From the NCBI GenBank assembly GCA_017828975.1, contig JAGAJN010000003.1:1-64000 (forward strand): DNA of 64,000 nucleotides, written 5' to 3'. The stretch is from Oscillospiraceae bacterium (GTDB lineage: Bacteria > Bacillota > Clostridia > Oscillospirales > Ruminococcaceae). The notes under the pieces are model-generated. The model was not told where the DNA came from and searched no databases. It worked only from the letters and a program-made list of their open reading frames with translations. Position numbers and translations under genes: made by a program. Shown here one piece after another: positions 25,806 through 34,522 of the stretch (position 1 is its first letter; every line of letters begins with the position of its first letter).

Positions 25806-26435
25806 TCATAGTTTCCCGCAAATTTCCTTTAACTCTTTTGCCGCCGACAAAATATCATCTTCGGCAAGAATTCCCGAAATGACCGCAGCACCCTTTATCC
25901 CCGAGCCGCACAGCCGTGAAATATTGCTTTTGCTAATGCCGCCAATAGCGCAGACGGGAATTTCAACAGCTTCGCACACTGCCCGAAGTTCGGACATCTC
26001 CAACGGCTTTGCGTCCGATTTTGTGGACGAGCCGAAAACCGCTCCAACTCCCAGATAATCCGCACCGTCAGCCTCCGCCGTCAGCGCTTCACGGACATTG
26101 TGTGCGGTCGCTCCGACGATCTTTCCGTCCCCGAGAATACGCCTTGCTTCCTTGACGGACATATCGTCCAGCCCCACATGAACGCCGTCCGCACCCACTT
26201 TGGCGGCAATATCGGGACGGTCGTTGATTATCAGCGGAACGCCGTGTTTCCTGCAAACAGCCAGCATTTTCCGAGCATTTTCCGTAAATTCCTCGTCCGA
26301 CATATTTTTCTCACGCAGCTGAACAAGAGTTACACCGCCGAGTATAGCCTGCTCCACGCAGCTTTCGAGGGTCTGTCCGTCTTTCAGCCAAGAACGGTCT
26401 GTCACAAGGTAAAGTGTCGGGTCAAAGCTTTTCAA
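25806..26435 (-). CDS. thiE: Thiamine-phosphate synthase
   Basis: Joins HMP-PP and hydroxyethylthiazole phosphate to form thiamine phosphate. 209 residues in a TIM barrel. Recognisable parts are LYLVTDRSW at the N-terminus, VQLREKNMSDEEF, INDRPDIAAKVGADGVHVGLDDMS, GATAHNVREA and AIGGISKSNI, all conserved in ThiE. The start overlaps the end of thiM by 14 bases, so translation is coupled. It is the last gene of the thiW-thiM-thiE unit and is followed by a terminator. Confidence 0.95.
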   Translation of the reverse strand: MKSFDPTLYLVTDRSWLKDGQTLESCVEQAILGGVTLVQLREKNMSDEEFTENARKMLAVCRKHGVPLIINDRPDIAAKVGADGVHVGLDDMSVKEARRILGDGKIVGATAHNVREALTAEADGADYLGVGAVFGSSTKSDAKPLEMSELRAVCEAVEIPVCAIGGISKSNISRLCGSGIKGAAVISGILAEDDILSAAKELKEICGKL

Positions 26436-27222
26436 ATCGGCTGCTCCTTTCGGTGAATCTGCTGATATTGTCTATAAGATAGGCAGCTGCGGAAGCTGTT
26501 CCAAGCCCGTCCCGCTCAGCCCGACGGAATGCGTCCTCGCCACATTGTCCGAATGTACGGACGGCAAGTGCGCATACCTCGGCTGGGTTTTCCCGTGAAA
26601 CGGTCAGGGCTGCACAAATAAGGCTTGTGAGCATACAGCCCGTTCCCGTTATCCTTTTCATCTGCGGAACGCCGCATTTTTCGGTGAAAACGGTCCTTCC
26701 GTCGTAAATATAGTCGGTTTCGCCCGTCATAACGATAAGAGCGCCAGTTTGCCTGTTTGCGGAAATTACTGTTTCACGGGAAATATTCTCGGAAATCGCA
26801 TCTCCCGAATCAACGCCCTTTTCGCCCGACTTTATCCCGCAAACGGCGGATACTTCCGAAAAATTCCCACGAACGGCGGTGATCGCACCTGTTTCAAGCA
26901 GCTGCTTTGCCGCATTTCTGCGAAACTCGGAAACTCCCGCACCTACGGGGTCAAGCACCACGGGGATATGCTTTTTCTCTGCTGCTTCTGCGGAAAACAG
27001 CATAGCGTCCAGCTTTTCGGGGGACAGCATACCGAGGTTCAGGACAAGTCCGTCCGAATGTGCGGTAATTTCTGCGGTTTCAAGGGCACAGTCAGCCATT
27101 ATGGGAGATGCACCGCAGGCAAGCAGCACATTTGCGCACTGATTTATGGTGACATAGTTTGTTATACAGTGTATCAGCGGGGATTCTTCGGCGATCTTGG
27201 CAAACAGTTCTTCGGCTTTCAC
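26422..27222 (-). CDS. thiM: Hydroxyethylthiazole kinase
   Basis: Phosphorylates salvaged 4-methyl-5-(2-hydroxyethyl)thiazole. 266 residues. Conserved blocks are PLIHCITNYVTINQCANVLLACGASPIMAD at the N-terminus, LDPVGAGVSEFR, VRGNFSEVSAV, MTGETDYIYDG and the catalytic ITGTGCMLTSL near 200. It lies between the thiazole transporter thiW and thiE, giving a complete thiazole uptake-phosphorylation-coupling route. Ribosome site AAAGGAG. Confidence 0.95.
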   Translation of the reverse strand: MKAEELFAKIAEESPLIHCITNYVTINQCANVLLACGASPIMADCALETAEITAHSDGLVLNLGMLSPEKLDAMLFSAEAAEKKHIPVVLDPVGAGVSEFRRNAAKQLLETGAITAVRGNFSEVSAVCGIKSGEKGVDSGDAISENISRETVISANRQTGALIVMTGETDYIYDGRTVFTEKCGVPQMKRITGTGCMLTSLICAALTVSRENPAEVCALAVRTFGQCGEDAFRRAERDGLGTASAAAYLIDNISRFTERSSRFEKL

Positions 27223-27233
27223 GGGCTTCTCCT

Positions 27234-27746
27234 TTAAGTGTTCAGGCTTTTTTCAAACATATCAAGCAGTCCTGCTTTCTTGAATGCGGTCACGAAAACA
27301 ATTGCAATGATAGTGCCGCCCAGACTGCTTATTCCGAAGGGGATAACATAAGTAAACAGCGCAGCTTCCTTGCCCATAACAAGCGTTGCGACAGGGAAAC
27401 AGAGCATTGCGCCGATAAGTCCCGTCCCGACAACTTCGCCCACATAGGCAAGGGGCAGCTTCTTGAATTTCTGATAGAGAAATCCGCAGAGAAACGCTCC
27501 GCACATACTTCCGGGGAATGCCAGCAGCGAGCCGGTGCCCAGAATATTTCGGATAAGGCTTGTGACGAACGCCGCTCCCAGACCGTACCAAGGACCTAGG
27601 AACACGCCGCAAAGCACGTTTACAAGGTGCTGAACGGGGAAGCACTTCGACGCTCCCACGGGTATCGACAGGGGAGAGCAGACTACTGCAAGTGCGCAGA
27701 GAAGTGCGGCGGCGGCAAGCTTTTTCAGTTCGGTTTTTCTTTTCAT
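27234..27746 (-). CDS. thiW: Thiazole transporter component ThiW
   Basis: 170 residues with five or six hydrophobic helices. It matches ThiW, the predicted substrate-binding (S-component-like) protein for thiazole uptake in Firmicutes: LCALAVVCSPLSIPVGASKCFPVQHLVNVLCGVFLGPWYG and LRNILGTGSLLAFPGSM-type blocks. It is first in the thiW-thiM-thiE unit, after a ~150-base structured leader downstream of thiC. The ribosome site AAAGGAC is 15 bases upstream. An energising ATPase module is not in the window. Confidence 0.9.
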   Translation of the reverse strand: MKRKTELKKLAAAALLCALAVVCSPLSIPVGASKCFPVQHLVNVLCGVFLGPWYGLGAAFVTSLIRNILGTGSLLAFPGSMCGAFLCGFLYQKFKKLPLAYVGEVVGTGLIGAMLCFPVATLVMGKEAALFTYVIPFGISSLGGTIIAIVFVTAFKKAGLLDMFEKSLNT

Positions 27747-27896
27747 TTTCGGTAACGTCCTTTCGTTTATCTGTCCGATAAATGGGACATTACCGCAGAG
27801 CTGTCCCGTTAAAATATCGCACAGAATGATATTCTAACGGTCGATACTCAAAAGTATCCTCTCACTCCGAAACACGGATTCCCTCGCTTTTGTGAC
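27747..27896 (-). ncRNA. Structured leader between thiC and thiW (unassigned, riboswitch-like)
   Basis: Read on the minus strand, hairpins occur in series: TCCG/CGGA near the sequence AGTGAGAGG, GATACT-TTTG-AGTATC (perfect), CCGTTA/TAACGG, GGGACA/TGTCCC, and TTTATC-GGACA-GATAAA just before the thiW ribosome site. The GUGAGA element recalls the CUGAGA of TPP riboswitches, but the rest does not fit that consensus. It may be a diverged thiamine-pathway sensor or a processing/attenuation region. Confidence 0.45.
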
Positions 27897-27919
27897 GGGC
27901 AATGGCGCTCCCCATGCCC
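27897..27919 (-). terminator. Hairpin after thiC
   Basis: GGGCAATGG pairs with CCATGCCC with one bulge, just after the thiC stop. There is no T tract, so it is more likely a processing or stability hairpin than a strong terminator. Confidence 0.4.
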
Positions 27920-27927
27920 CATATAAT

Positions 27928-29238
27928 TTATTTCTCAGAGCAGAATTTTACTTCCTTGCCCTCGAGTATCATATTGGTAGTCCTCATAGCGCACATTTTT
28001 CCGCACATAGAGCAGGTGTGTCTGTCCGAAGGCGGTGTGGATTCAAAATAGCGGCGAGCCTTGTCGGGGTCGATTGCATAGGAGAACATTTCCTCCCAAT
28101 CAATACGGCGGCGGGCGTCGCTCATTTTGTTGTCAATATCCCGTGCACCCTTTATTCCCTTGGCAATATCGGCGGCGTGGGCTGCTATTTTTGAAGCAAC
28201 TATGCCCTCACGAACATCGTCAATATCGGGCAGACGGAGATGTTCTGCGGGGGTGACATAGCAGAGAAAATCCGCACCGTTTGCCGCCGCAATTGCCCCG
28301 CCGATCGCCGATGTGATGTGGTCATACCCGGGGGCGATGTCGGTCACAAGAGGTCCGAGAACGTAGAAGGGTGCATTATGGCAGATACGCTTTTGCAGGG
28401 TCATATTTGCGGCGATCTCGTTCATTGCCATATGTCCCGGACCCTCCACCATGACCTGAACGTCCTTCTCCCATGCACGTTTTGTCAGCGCACCCAGCTC
28501 AATAAGCTCGCTTACCTGTCCCGCATCGGTGCTGTCGTCAATTGAACCGGGACGAAGTGCATCTCCCAGACTTATAGTGACATCATACTCACGGAGAATG
28601 TCCAGAACCTCGTCATAATGCTCGTAGAACGGGTTTTCGTTGCCCGTCATTTCCATCCACGCAAACAGCAGAGAACCGCCTCTTGACACTATATTTGTCA
28701 GGCGCTTGTCCCGCTTGAAGCACTCCACCGCACGCTTGTTTATGCCCGCATGAATGGTCATAAAGTCAACGCCTTCTTCGGCATGCGCTCTTACGACCTT
28801 CAGAAAATCCTCGGCGGTAATGTCAAGGAGATCCTTTTCCAGATAGCCAATAGCGTCGTACATGGGTACGGTTCCTATCATTGCGGGGGACATATCTATC
28901 AGCTGACGGCGGAAGGTGTTTGTCTTGCCGTAGTTGGACAGATCCATTATCGCTTCACAGCCAAATTTTATCGCCATTCTGACCTTTTCAAGCTCGGTGT
29001 CATAGTTCTTGCAGTCGCCCGAAATTCCCAGATTTACGTTGATCTTTGTCCGCAGACCCTGTCCGATACCCTCGGGGGACAGGGAGGTGTGGCGGATATT
29101 TGCGGGGATAGCCACAGTTCCCTTGGAGACCTTCTCCATTATTGCTTCGGGAGATAAGCCTTCCTTTTCCGCAACTGCTTTCATCTGTTCCGTTATAATG
29201 CCTTTTTTGGCGGCTTCCATCTGAGTTTTATATTCCAT
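27928..29238 (-). CDS. thiC: Phosphomethylpyrimidine synthase
   Basis: A radical SAM enzyme that rearranges aminoimidazole ribotide to HMP phosphate. 436 residues from the ATG at 29238 (AAAGGAC site); the longer frame to 29304 runs into the riboswitch region. Landmarks are [30 protein letters not shown]-type [25 protein letters not shown] and [15 protein letters not shown]. The C-terminal cluster motif reads CSMCGKMC (Cys-x2-Cys-x3-Cys); the longer E. coli form has one more residue in the last interval. Controlled by the TPP riboswitch at 29318-29391. thiD and the thiazole biosynthesis genes are absent from the window. Confidence 0.96.
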   Translation of the reverse strand: MEYKTQMEAAKKGIITEQMKAVAEKEGLSPEAIMEKVSKGTVAIPANIRHTSLSPEGIGQGLRTKINVNLGISGDCKNYDTELEKVRMAIKFGCEAIMDLSNYGKTNTFRRQLIDMSPAMIGTVPMYDAIGYLEKDLLDITAEDFLKVVRAHAEEGVDFMTIHAGINKRAVECFKRDKRLTNIVSRGGSLLFAWMEMTGNENPFYEHYDEVLDILREYDVTISLGDALRPGSIDDSTDAGQVSELIELGALTKRAWEKDVQVMVEGPGHMAMNEIAANMTLQKRICHNAPFYVLGPLVTDIAPGYDHITSAIGGAIAAANGADFLCYVTPAEHLRLPDIDDVREGIVASKIAAHAADIAKGIKGARDIDNKMSDARRRIDWEEMFSYAIDPDKARRYFESTPPSDRHTCSMCGKMCAMRTTNMILEGKEVKFCSEK

Positions 29239-29317
29239 GATAACAGTCCTTTCAAAAACAAAAGAGTGCGCCCGACAAGGCACACCCGCACGAAAAAACA
29301 GCAAAGCTGCATTATTT

Positions 29318-29391
29318 CCCTACGTTGGCATTACCCAAATCAGGTCAGGTCGAAGTTCGATTACTTCCTCTCAGCCTGCACACAAGCTCCC
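29318..29391 (-). promoter_or_regulatory. TPP riboswitch upstream of thiC
   Basis: On the minus strand the sequence carries the conserved parts in order: GGGAGC at the 5' side, GGCTGAGAGG, a variable hairpin, then CGACCTGACCTGATTTGGGT and AATGCCAACGTAGGGA. After it a short GCAGC-TTT-GCTG stem runs into six T residues, a plausible terminator for transcriptional control, followed by a GTGCG/CGCAC hairpin before the thiC ribosome site. Confidence 0.95.
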
Positions 29392-29484
29392 TTTTTTATT
29401 ATTATATCATATGGTATATCGGATTGTCAATTTCCTTATTGTTACATATCTTTATTTTTCAAATCAGATACAATTAATATGAAG

Positions 29485-29519
29485 AAAATAAATAGAAATA
29501 TTAAAATAAAAATAGAAAT
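29485..29519. repeat. AT-rich AATAGAAAT motif, two copies
   Basis: AAAATAAATAGAAAT (29485-29499) and AAAATAAAAATAGAAAT (29503-29519). Similar motifs appear in other intergenic regions (44901, 50139, 56436, 62758). The surrounding gap 29392-29670 is very AT-rich. It also contains GAATAGCA (29564-29571) with its complement at 29631-29638, and no gene. Confidence 0.45.
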
Positions 29520-29671
29520 TGGTTATTATGGTTTGTTTCAAATATATATCAATAATAAATAATGAATAGCAGCCATAACACAAAGACGCTTAGTTATGAA
29601 TTCGGACGGAAATACGAAGAAATTCAATAATGCTATTCACATAAAATTTACATTTAACATTTTTGTAATGC

Positions 29672-29700
29672 TTTCATCACAATGAAAAATGTGGTATTAT
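29672..29700 (+). promoter_or_regulatory. Probable promoter of the chemoreceptor-like gene
   Basis: TTTCAT (29672-29677), a 17-base spacer and TATTAT (29695-29700). The -35 is weak. Confidence 0.45.
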
Positions 29701-29738
29701 ATCTATATGTATATTTTTGACGAAAAGAGGCGAGCCGA

Positions 29739-31358
29739 GTGAAAAAAATACTGATCTCTGCTGTAACTGCGCTTATTGCGGCGGCGGTGACCTTTGCTTC
29801 TGCCGAGATAACTACTGTTGCTTCCGCACAAAAAGGCGCATCAGCTGCGGCGGAGGGTGCTGCAGCGGCAGTCAGTCAGTATGTCGGCGGACTTTCCTCG
29901 GCGACTTCCGAGGCTGCGGAAAATTACGCTTTTACCATTGTTCCCTACGTTGTGGGGACAAGCTTTCTGAAATACAAAAATCAGCTTCTGTCCGATAAAG
30001 AGTACATATACGACTATGTTCCGAGCGGTTCGACCGTCGGCTATCTTAACAAGCGGGATTATTCCTTCGTTGATGCGCTTCGGACGGCTCACAGCGGCAG
30101 CGTTTCCGAAGCAGAGATAACCAAGGACGGGGAGCTTATCCTTGCTGTGCCCGTTAGGACGGACGGTGCTGTCAGCGGTGCACTTCTCTGTATTTCCGAC
30201 CTTAGCCGTGTTGAGGAGATATGCGGCGGGTTCGAGGGCTACGAGATGGCGATTTACTGCGGAAAGACGGTTGCAGTTGGTGATAAGTCCCTAAAATCGG
30301 ACGGTTCCGCTGCCGCAAACGGGGAGTGGAAGGTCTATGCCCGTGGTGAGATGTCCCGCACGCCTGCGCTGATAGGTTCGCTTTCGGTGGCGCTGCTGGT
30401 GTTTGCGGGGGCGTATCTAGGTATGCGTCTTTCGGAAAAGGGCGGGAAGTCTGCCGAAATTGCTTCGGTAAAGGCCGTTCCCGAAAAGAAGGCTCCCGAT
30501 TTAACGGAGATAATCGCAAGAATTGATAAGCTGGGAAACGGCGATTTTTCGTCGCCCGTGCCGCATATTGCCGACAAGCGATTGGAAAACTCCGTGAAAA
30601 CGGCGTCGGACAATCTTGGACGTTCTGCTGTGGCTCTCAAAGAAATCGTTTCGGGTATACCTATACCTGACGGCGCCGGTTCAAACAGGCTTTCGGGAGA
30701 TTTTACCTTAGTTTCTGACGAAGCAAAGCACGTGTCCGACGAGTTTGCGGAATTAAAGGCTTCCGTAGACAGGTATTGCCGCCGGATAGATGAATTGGAG
30801 CATCAGCTTGCCGCCGCCGAAAGAAAAGCTGCTGTTGTCAAGCCGACAATTTCGGCGGAAAGGTCTGTTCCGAAGCCTGTCATGCAGCCCGAAGCTGTCC
30901 CTGCTGCGGATAACAGCGAGCTTCTCGGATTGAGGGAAAGGCTTGGCACGGCATTGGAGAAACTGTCCCTTTTATCGGACAGATTGTCAAACGAACGTGA
31001 GGACGTTTCTCGTATCGGTGGGGCAATGACCGACATAAACAAGGCGTCCGACGGGATAAAGGGCATTGTTTCCGTTATCGAGGACGTGGCATTTCAGACA
31101 AATATGCTTGCTCTGAACGCTGCCGTTGAAGCGGCAAAGGCGGGGGAAGCGGGTTCGGGTTTTGCAGTCGTTGCCGAGGAGGTAAGGCGGCTTGCTTCGG
31201 ACAGCTCCAAAAATGCGGGGAACACCACCGCTCTGCTAGGCGAGTCTGCCCGTGCGGTTAAGAACGCTCAGACGGCTGTTAAGAAGGCGTCTGAAGGTCT
31301 GGACGAGATCATTGGGGAGTTGGACGGTATTATTTCGGAGATGAATAAGAAAACCTGA
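29739..31358 (+). CDS. Methyl-accepting chemotaxis protein-like transducer
   Basis: 539 residues. An N-terminal signal/anchor (about 3-25), an extracellular region of about 180 residues, a second membrane span (about 205-228), a cytoplasmic linker, and then the MCP signalling hairpin. The tip sequence is nearly canonical: [35 protein letters not shown] (about 447-482). The protein ends about 58 residues after the tip, so the descending helix is short and there is no C-terminal receptor tether. No che or flagellar genes are in the window. It may signal to a CheA elsewhere or be a non-motility relay. Start is GTG behind AGAGGCG. Confidence 0.88.
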   Translation: MKKILISAVTALIAAAVTFASAEITTVASAQKGASAAAEGAAAAVSQYVGGLSSATSEAAENYAFTIVPYVVGTSFLKYKNQLLSDKEYIYDYVPSGSTVGYLNKRDYSFVDALRTAHSGSVSEAEITKDGELILAVPVRTDGAVSGALLCISDLSRVEEICGGFEGYEMAIYCGKTVAVGDKSLKSDGSAAANGEWKVYARGEMSRTPALIGSLSVALLVFAGAYLGMRLSEKGGKSAEIASVKAVPEKKAPDLTEIIARIDKLGNGDFSSPVPHIADKRLENSVKTASDNLGRSAVALKEIVSGIPIPDGAGSNRLSGDFTLVSDEAKHVSDEFAELKASVDRYCRRIDELEHQLAAAERKAAVVKPTISAERSVPKPVMQPEAVPAADNSELLGLRERLGTALEKLSLLSDRLSNEREDVSRIGGAMTDINKASDGIKGIVSVIEDVAFQTNMLALNAAVEAAKAGEAGSGFAVVAEEVRRLASDSSKNAGNTTALLGESARAVKNAQTAVKKASEGLDEIIGELDGIISEMNKKT

Positions 31359-31377
31359 TCGATATTAAGGAGCGAAA

Positions 31378-31575
31378 ATGGATTCAAAGACAATCAACAT
31401 AATGTGGTCAATAAGTTTAATTTTGATTGGTATTGCAACAATTATATTGGCAGGAGCTAATATTGCTTCGATAGAGCTGCCTGATATTATAGTAAGAGTA
31501 TTAGGGGTGATAGATTTGATCTCACTTCCTGTTTTGGTATTTTCAACTGTGAAAAAGGCTAAAAGCAAAAAGTAG
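31378..31575 (+). CDS. Small two-helix membrane protein
   Basis: 65 residues with two hydrophobic segments (about 7-28 and 35-57) and a basic KKAKSKK tail. It starts 20 bases after the chemoreceptor-like gene behind AAGGAGCG, so it is probably expressed. I do not recognise it. It may be a membrane peptide of the same transcript. Confidence 0.6.
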   Translation: MDSKTINIMWSISLILIGIATIILAGANIASIELPDIIVRVLGVIDLISLPVLVFSTVKKAKSKK

Positions 31576-31613
31576 TTTCACAATGTATAAATAACAAAAA
31601 GGGGTGACTGAAT

Positions 31614-32939
31614 ATGAGGAATAAGATTATAATAGCAGTTCTTGTCATCATTCTGTCAGTTCTTTTGTTCAACCCGATTTCCATAGCGATCATTGGTCTG
31701 TTATTGGAAGATGCAAAAAAAGAGCTTGATGAAATTGCTGATAAACGTGCAACTGCTGTCAACACTCCTATTTCCATTGAAAAGGCGTCCGATTTTATTC
31801 TGGAAAAATACGGAGGAAAGTATTCCTCGGAGCTTGAAACAGTTGAAAGCAGCTATTCTGCCGATTCATACGGAACAAGCCTTTTAAGTTCTGCCGATGG
31901 ATATGTTTACTGTGTAAAAAAAGAAGATTCTTACACATTTTATGACAGTTACCAATACGAAGAGATAAAAGCGGCTGTTGCAAGCGATATAGAAAGCTAT
32001 TTTTCGGAGCATTCGGGGAAACTTGTCAATGCGGTATTTGAGGTTTATGAAGAGGATTATCATACAGATGAGAATTATTGCTTTATGTTTTCATCTTATT
32101 TTGATGGTGATATAAAGAAACTTGTGAACAACAATGCTCTTTCACTTTATGGATATGTTACGATAGAAGGCGAAAAGTCGCAAACGCCCAAATATATTGA
32201 GGATATAAACAGTGTTTTTTCGGAATATGAGAGTGACTATTCACAATTATCTCTTCGTATAAAGGTAAAGGATAGGGAACTGACACTTCATAATTTGCCA
32301 AATGGGAATTATTTCGATTATTTTTCGGGTGGGAATGGCAAGGAAGGACATTCTTTCATTGATGAAGATATTCCTTCGGGCGGCAAATTCCTCGAAAGTC
32401 TTGTCTGCGGATATTCTCGTCCATCTCAGTATTATGGAAAAGGTCAGGAAAAAAGTATATATACTGTTGATTTTCATTCATATGATGAAAATACCGATAT
32501 TTCTATCTGTCAAATAAACAGCAGAAAGAACAACGCTCGCATATCACTAAAAGTTTTTGATACGGAGTGCATCAGCGTTTGGAAAGAAGATCTAAAGCAG
32601 CAAAGTCCGAAATCTGACGAAACACCGCTGAAAATCAGCGGCAAGGCTTTGAGGATAAATGATTCGGGAGGAGATTATCCTGTCATAAGGCTGAACAGAG
32701 AGTATTATAAGCTATCCGAAAAATCGGTACCGCTCCTTTTGAAGAAGGGCGGCGGTAAATATGAGGGAAATGTTTATTATCAAACTTTCGGCTGGGTCGG
32801 CAATGCACAGGGAGAAAATATCACCAACCGTGATCTATGCTTTGACGGCTGGTATTATGTTGATGATGAATACTTTTATATAGCTTATCCGTACTTTAAT
32901 GAAAATGATGTAATAGTCTTTGCTGAGACAGAGAGGTGA
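31614..32939 (+). CDS. Membrane-anchored extracellular protein, unknown
   Basis: 441 residues. A single N-terminal hydrophobic segment (about 4-28) is followed by a polar, Tyr/Ser/Glu-rich body with no recognised domain. The third-codon bias is more AT-rich than in the flanking conserved genes, which hints at a lineage-specific or acquired gene. RBS GGGGTGACTGAAT precedes the ATG. It is followed 5 bases later by a small zinc-ribbon gene and may be co-transcribed with the 65-residue membrane protein. Confidence 0.65.
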   Translation: MRNKIIIAVLVIILSVLLFNPISIAIIGLLLEDAKKELDEIADKRATAVNTPISIEKASDFILEKYGGKYSSELETVESSYSADSYGTSLLSSADGYVYCVKKEDSYTFYDSYQYEEIKAAVASDIESYFSEHSGKLVNAVFEVYEEDYHTDENYCFMFSSYFDGDIKKLVNNNALSLYGYVTIEGEKSQTPKYIEDINSVFSEYESDYSQLSLRIKVKDRELTLHNLPNGNYFDYFSGGNGKEGHSFIDEDIPSGGKFLESLVCGYSRPSQYYGKGQEKSIYTVDFHSYDENTDISICQINSRKNNARISLKVFDTECISVWKEDLKQQSPKSDETPLKISGKALRINDSGGDYPVIRLNREYYKLSEKSVPLLLKKGGGKYEGNVYYQTFGWVGNAQGENITNRDLCFDGWYYVDDEYFYIAYPYFNENDVIVFAETER

Positions 32940-32943
32940 ATCT

Positions 32944-33168
32944 ATGAAAAACAATAGAATGTGTCCCAAATGCAAAAGTGACGACATAGTTATCGTTGAC
33001 GGATATGCGGGTGCTTACGGCTCGGGCAATAATATTATGCTCGGTGCGACGATTTTTTCTGCGGTGCCTGTTGATAGATATGTTTGCTGCAATTGCGGTT
33101 TCACCGAAGAATGGGTTCGGGAAAGTGACCTTGCAAAGCTTAAGGAAAGCAAAAAATCACATACATAA
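32944..33168 (+). CDS. Small zinc-ribbon protein
   Basis: 74 residues from the ATG at 32944, with GAGGTG upstream. Two CxxC knuckles, CPKC (about 7-10) and CCNC with a following Gly (about 51-54), make a probable single zinc site. The Gly-rich stretch between them (GAYGSGNNIMLGATIF) resembles small zinc-ribbon proteins of unknown role in Firmicutes. The stop is followed by a strong hairpin. Confidence 0.65.
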   Translation: MKNNRMCPKCKSDDIVIVDGYAGAYGSGNNIMLGATIFSAVPVDRYVCCNCGFTEEWVRESDLAKLKESKKSHT

Positions 33169-33171
33169 AAA

Positions 33172-33211
33172 ATCCCGTCTGCAAACTCGTTTTGAGCGCA
33201 GACGGGATATT
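33172..33211. terminator. Bidirectional terminator between convergent genes
   Basis: ATCCCGTCTGC (33172-33182) pairs with GCAGACGGGAT (33198-33208), an 11-bp perfect stem. It is flanked by an A-rich stretch on the left and ATTATT on the right, so it can serve both strands. Confidence 0.85.
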
Positions 33212-33212
33212 A

Positions 33213-33611
33213 TTATCCGTAAAATTCCTCGCTGACAAGCCATTCCTTTGCCTTTTCAAAATCGTTGATGAATTTGAGCGCAAAGCCGCCGCCCATGAGA
33301 ACACGTTTTAGTTCACGCTGAACGGCTTTATACGTGCCGACGAATACTACCCTTGTGAAGCGTTTTCCGCTGTTCAGAAGCTTGTCCGAAATAGCGTTTA
33401 TCAGATCGGTGTTTGCCTCGGTTTCATCGAGATTTATTGCAATAAGTGATGTCCCCGAAGGACGTTTGAACAGCTTTGAATCGCTTTCCAGCTTTTCGAT
33501 GGCAAGGTCGGTGTGTTCATATATGCCGTCTAAATGCTCAAACCATATTTCTCCGCCGCCGAAAAACATACTGAATGACTTTTTCGACAGCCCCGGCAAA
33601 TCCTTCTGCAT
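33213..33611 (-). CDS. Conserved hypothetical protein downstream of trmB
   Basis: 132 residues, alpha/beta in appearance, with no signal or membrane segment. The second half (KRFTRVVFVGTYKAVQRELKR ... FALKFINDFEKAKEWLVSEE) looks like the SpoIIAA/STAS-like fold in which an effector strand is followed by FxD-EKAKEWL. This is a guess from pattern, not an assignment. It follows trmB by 17 bases with an AGGAGG site and is probably co-transcribed. Confidence 0.6.
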   Translation of the reverse strand: MQKDLPGLSKKSFSMFFGGGEIWFEHLDGIYEHTDLAIEKLESDSKLFKRPSGTSLIAINLDETEANTDLINAISDKLLNSGKRFTRVVFVGTYKAVQRELKRVLMGGGFALKFINDFEKAKEWLVSEEFYG

Positions 33612-33628
33612 ATTATCCTCCTGTCCAA

Positions 33629-34315
33629 TTAAACGGACATATCGGTTTTCGGAAGCTCCGATTTTACGGCAATAAGGAACTTTATCTTTTTGCCTTCCTC
33701 CATAAACATTTTCTCGTGTTCGGTCATAACATTGAACTCATAGCCCGAAGTGTGCAGGTCACGGGTGATATACTTTATCTCAAAGCCCGATTCTGCGAAA
33801 TATTCCAGAGATTCTTCAAAAAGCTCGTCATCGTCCGTTTTGAAATGTATCTCACAGCCGTCCTTCAAAATGGGACGGTACTGCATAAGCTGCCTTGTAT
33901 GGGTAAGGCGGCGCTTTTTGTGACCCTTTTTCGGCCAGGGATTGCAGAAATTTATGTAGATGCGGTCGATGCTCTGCTCGTCCATGCAGGCGGTGCGGAG
34001 CATTTCGATGTTCTGGGAGATAAGGCGGATATTTTCGGGTGTTTTTCCCGCTTCGGCAAATGCCTTTTCAATGGTGCGCCTTGCAACGCCCAGCATATCG
34101 CTCTTTATGTCCATGGCAATGTAATTTACATCGGGGTGAAGCAGTGCGGACTGTGCCGCAAAGCCGCCCTTTCCGCAGCCCAGCTCCAGGTAAACGGGTG
34201 CCGTGCTTTCGCCGAAAAGCTTGTCCCATTTTCCTGCAAGCTCCGACGCAACGGGGATATAGTAGGGGCAGGCGTCCAGTTCGGGCTGTGCCCATTTTTT
34301 CTTTCTTATTCTCAT
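33629..34315 (-). CDS. trmB: tRNA (guanine-N7-)-methyltransferase
   Basis: Makes m7G46 in the tRNA variable loop. 228 residues from the ATG at 34315, where AAGGAG is well placed; the longer frame to 34429 crosses the promoter and is not translated. The SAM-binding motif is [13 protein letters not shown], and the family-specific motifs are [18 protein letters not shown] and [11 protein letters not shown]. Transcribed from a consensus promoter at 34401-34429 through a leader with a 9-bp hairpin. Confidence 0.95.
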   Translation of the reverse strand: MRIRKKKWAQPELDACPYYIPVASELAGKWDKLFGESTAPVYLELGCGKGGFAAQSALLHPDVNYIAMDIKSDMLGVARRTIEKAFAEAGKTPENIRLISQNIEMLRTACMDEQSIDRIYINFCNPWPKKGHKKRRLTHTRQLMQYRPILKDGCEIHFKTDDDELFEESLEYFAESGFEIKYITRDLHTSGYEFNVMTEHEKMFMEEGKKIKFLIAVKSELPKTDMSV

Positions 34316-34355
34316 AGCTTTCTCCTTGAATTTTGTAATATATGTTCCGAATATT

Positions 34356-34388
34356 GTGCCATTCCCCGTAAATTTCGGAGAATGGCAC
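34356..34388 (-). other. Leader hairpin of trmB
   Basis: GTGCCATTC (34356-34364) and GAATGGCAC (34380-34388) are perfect complements around a 15-base loop. Transcription is predicted to begin about 6 bases before it, so the hairpin caps the 5' end of the trmB mRNA. There is no T tract. Confidence 0.5.
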
Positions 34389-34400
34389 ATACTTACATTT

Positions 34401-34429
34401 ATTATACTGTAAAAATTTCCGAATGTCAA
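34401..34429 (-). promoter_or_regulatory. Promoter of trmB
   Basis: Minus strand: TTGACA (34424-34429), 17 bases, TATAAT (34401-34406), an exact sigma-A consensus. Confidence 0.9.
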
Positions 34430-34445
34430 TTGTTTTAAAAAAAGT

Positions 34446-34522
34446 GTTGAGTTATAAGAGTTGAATGTTAAATTTTTTCACAGTATACCATAATTCAACA
34501 CTCAACACTAAACATTCAACAT
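34446..34522. repeat. Heptamer repeats overlapping the end of dpaB
   Basis: Four adjacent 7-mers, TCAACAC, TCAACAC, TAAACAT and TCAACAT (34495-34522, plus strand). A related stretch in the opposite sense (TTGAGTT, ATAAGAG, TTGAATG) lies at 34448-34468. The last four codons and the stop of dpaB are made of these heptamers. Confidence 0.7.

Noticed and set aside
27747-27896. Second canonical TPP riboswitch before thiW
   Set aside because: Only the GUGAGA piece is similar; the ACCUGAU...GGGUAAUGCCAGCGUAGGGA half is missing. Kept as an unassigned structured leader.
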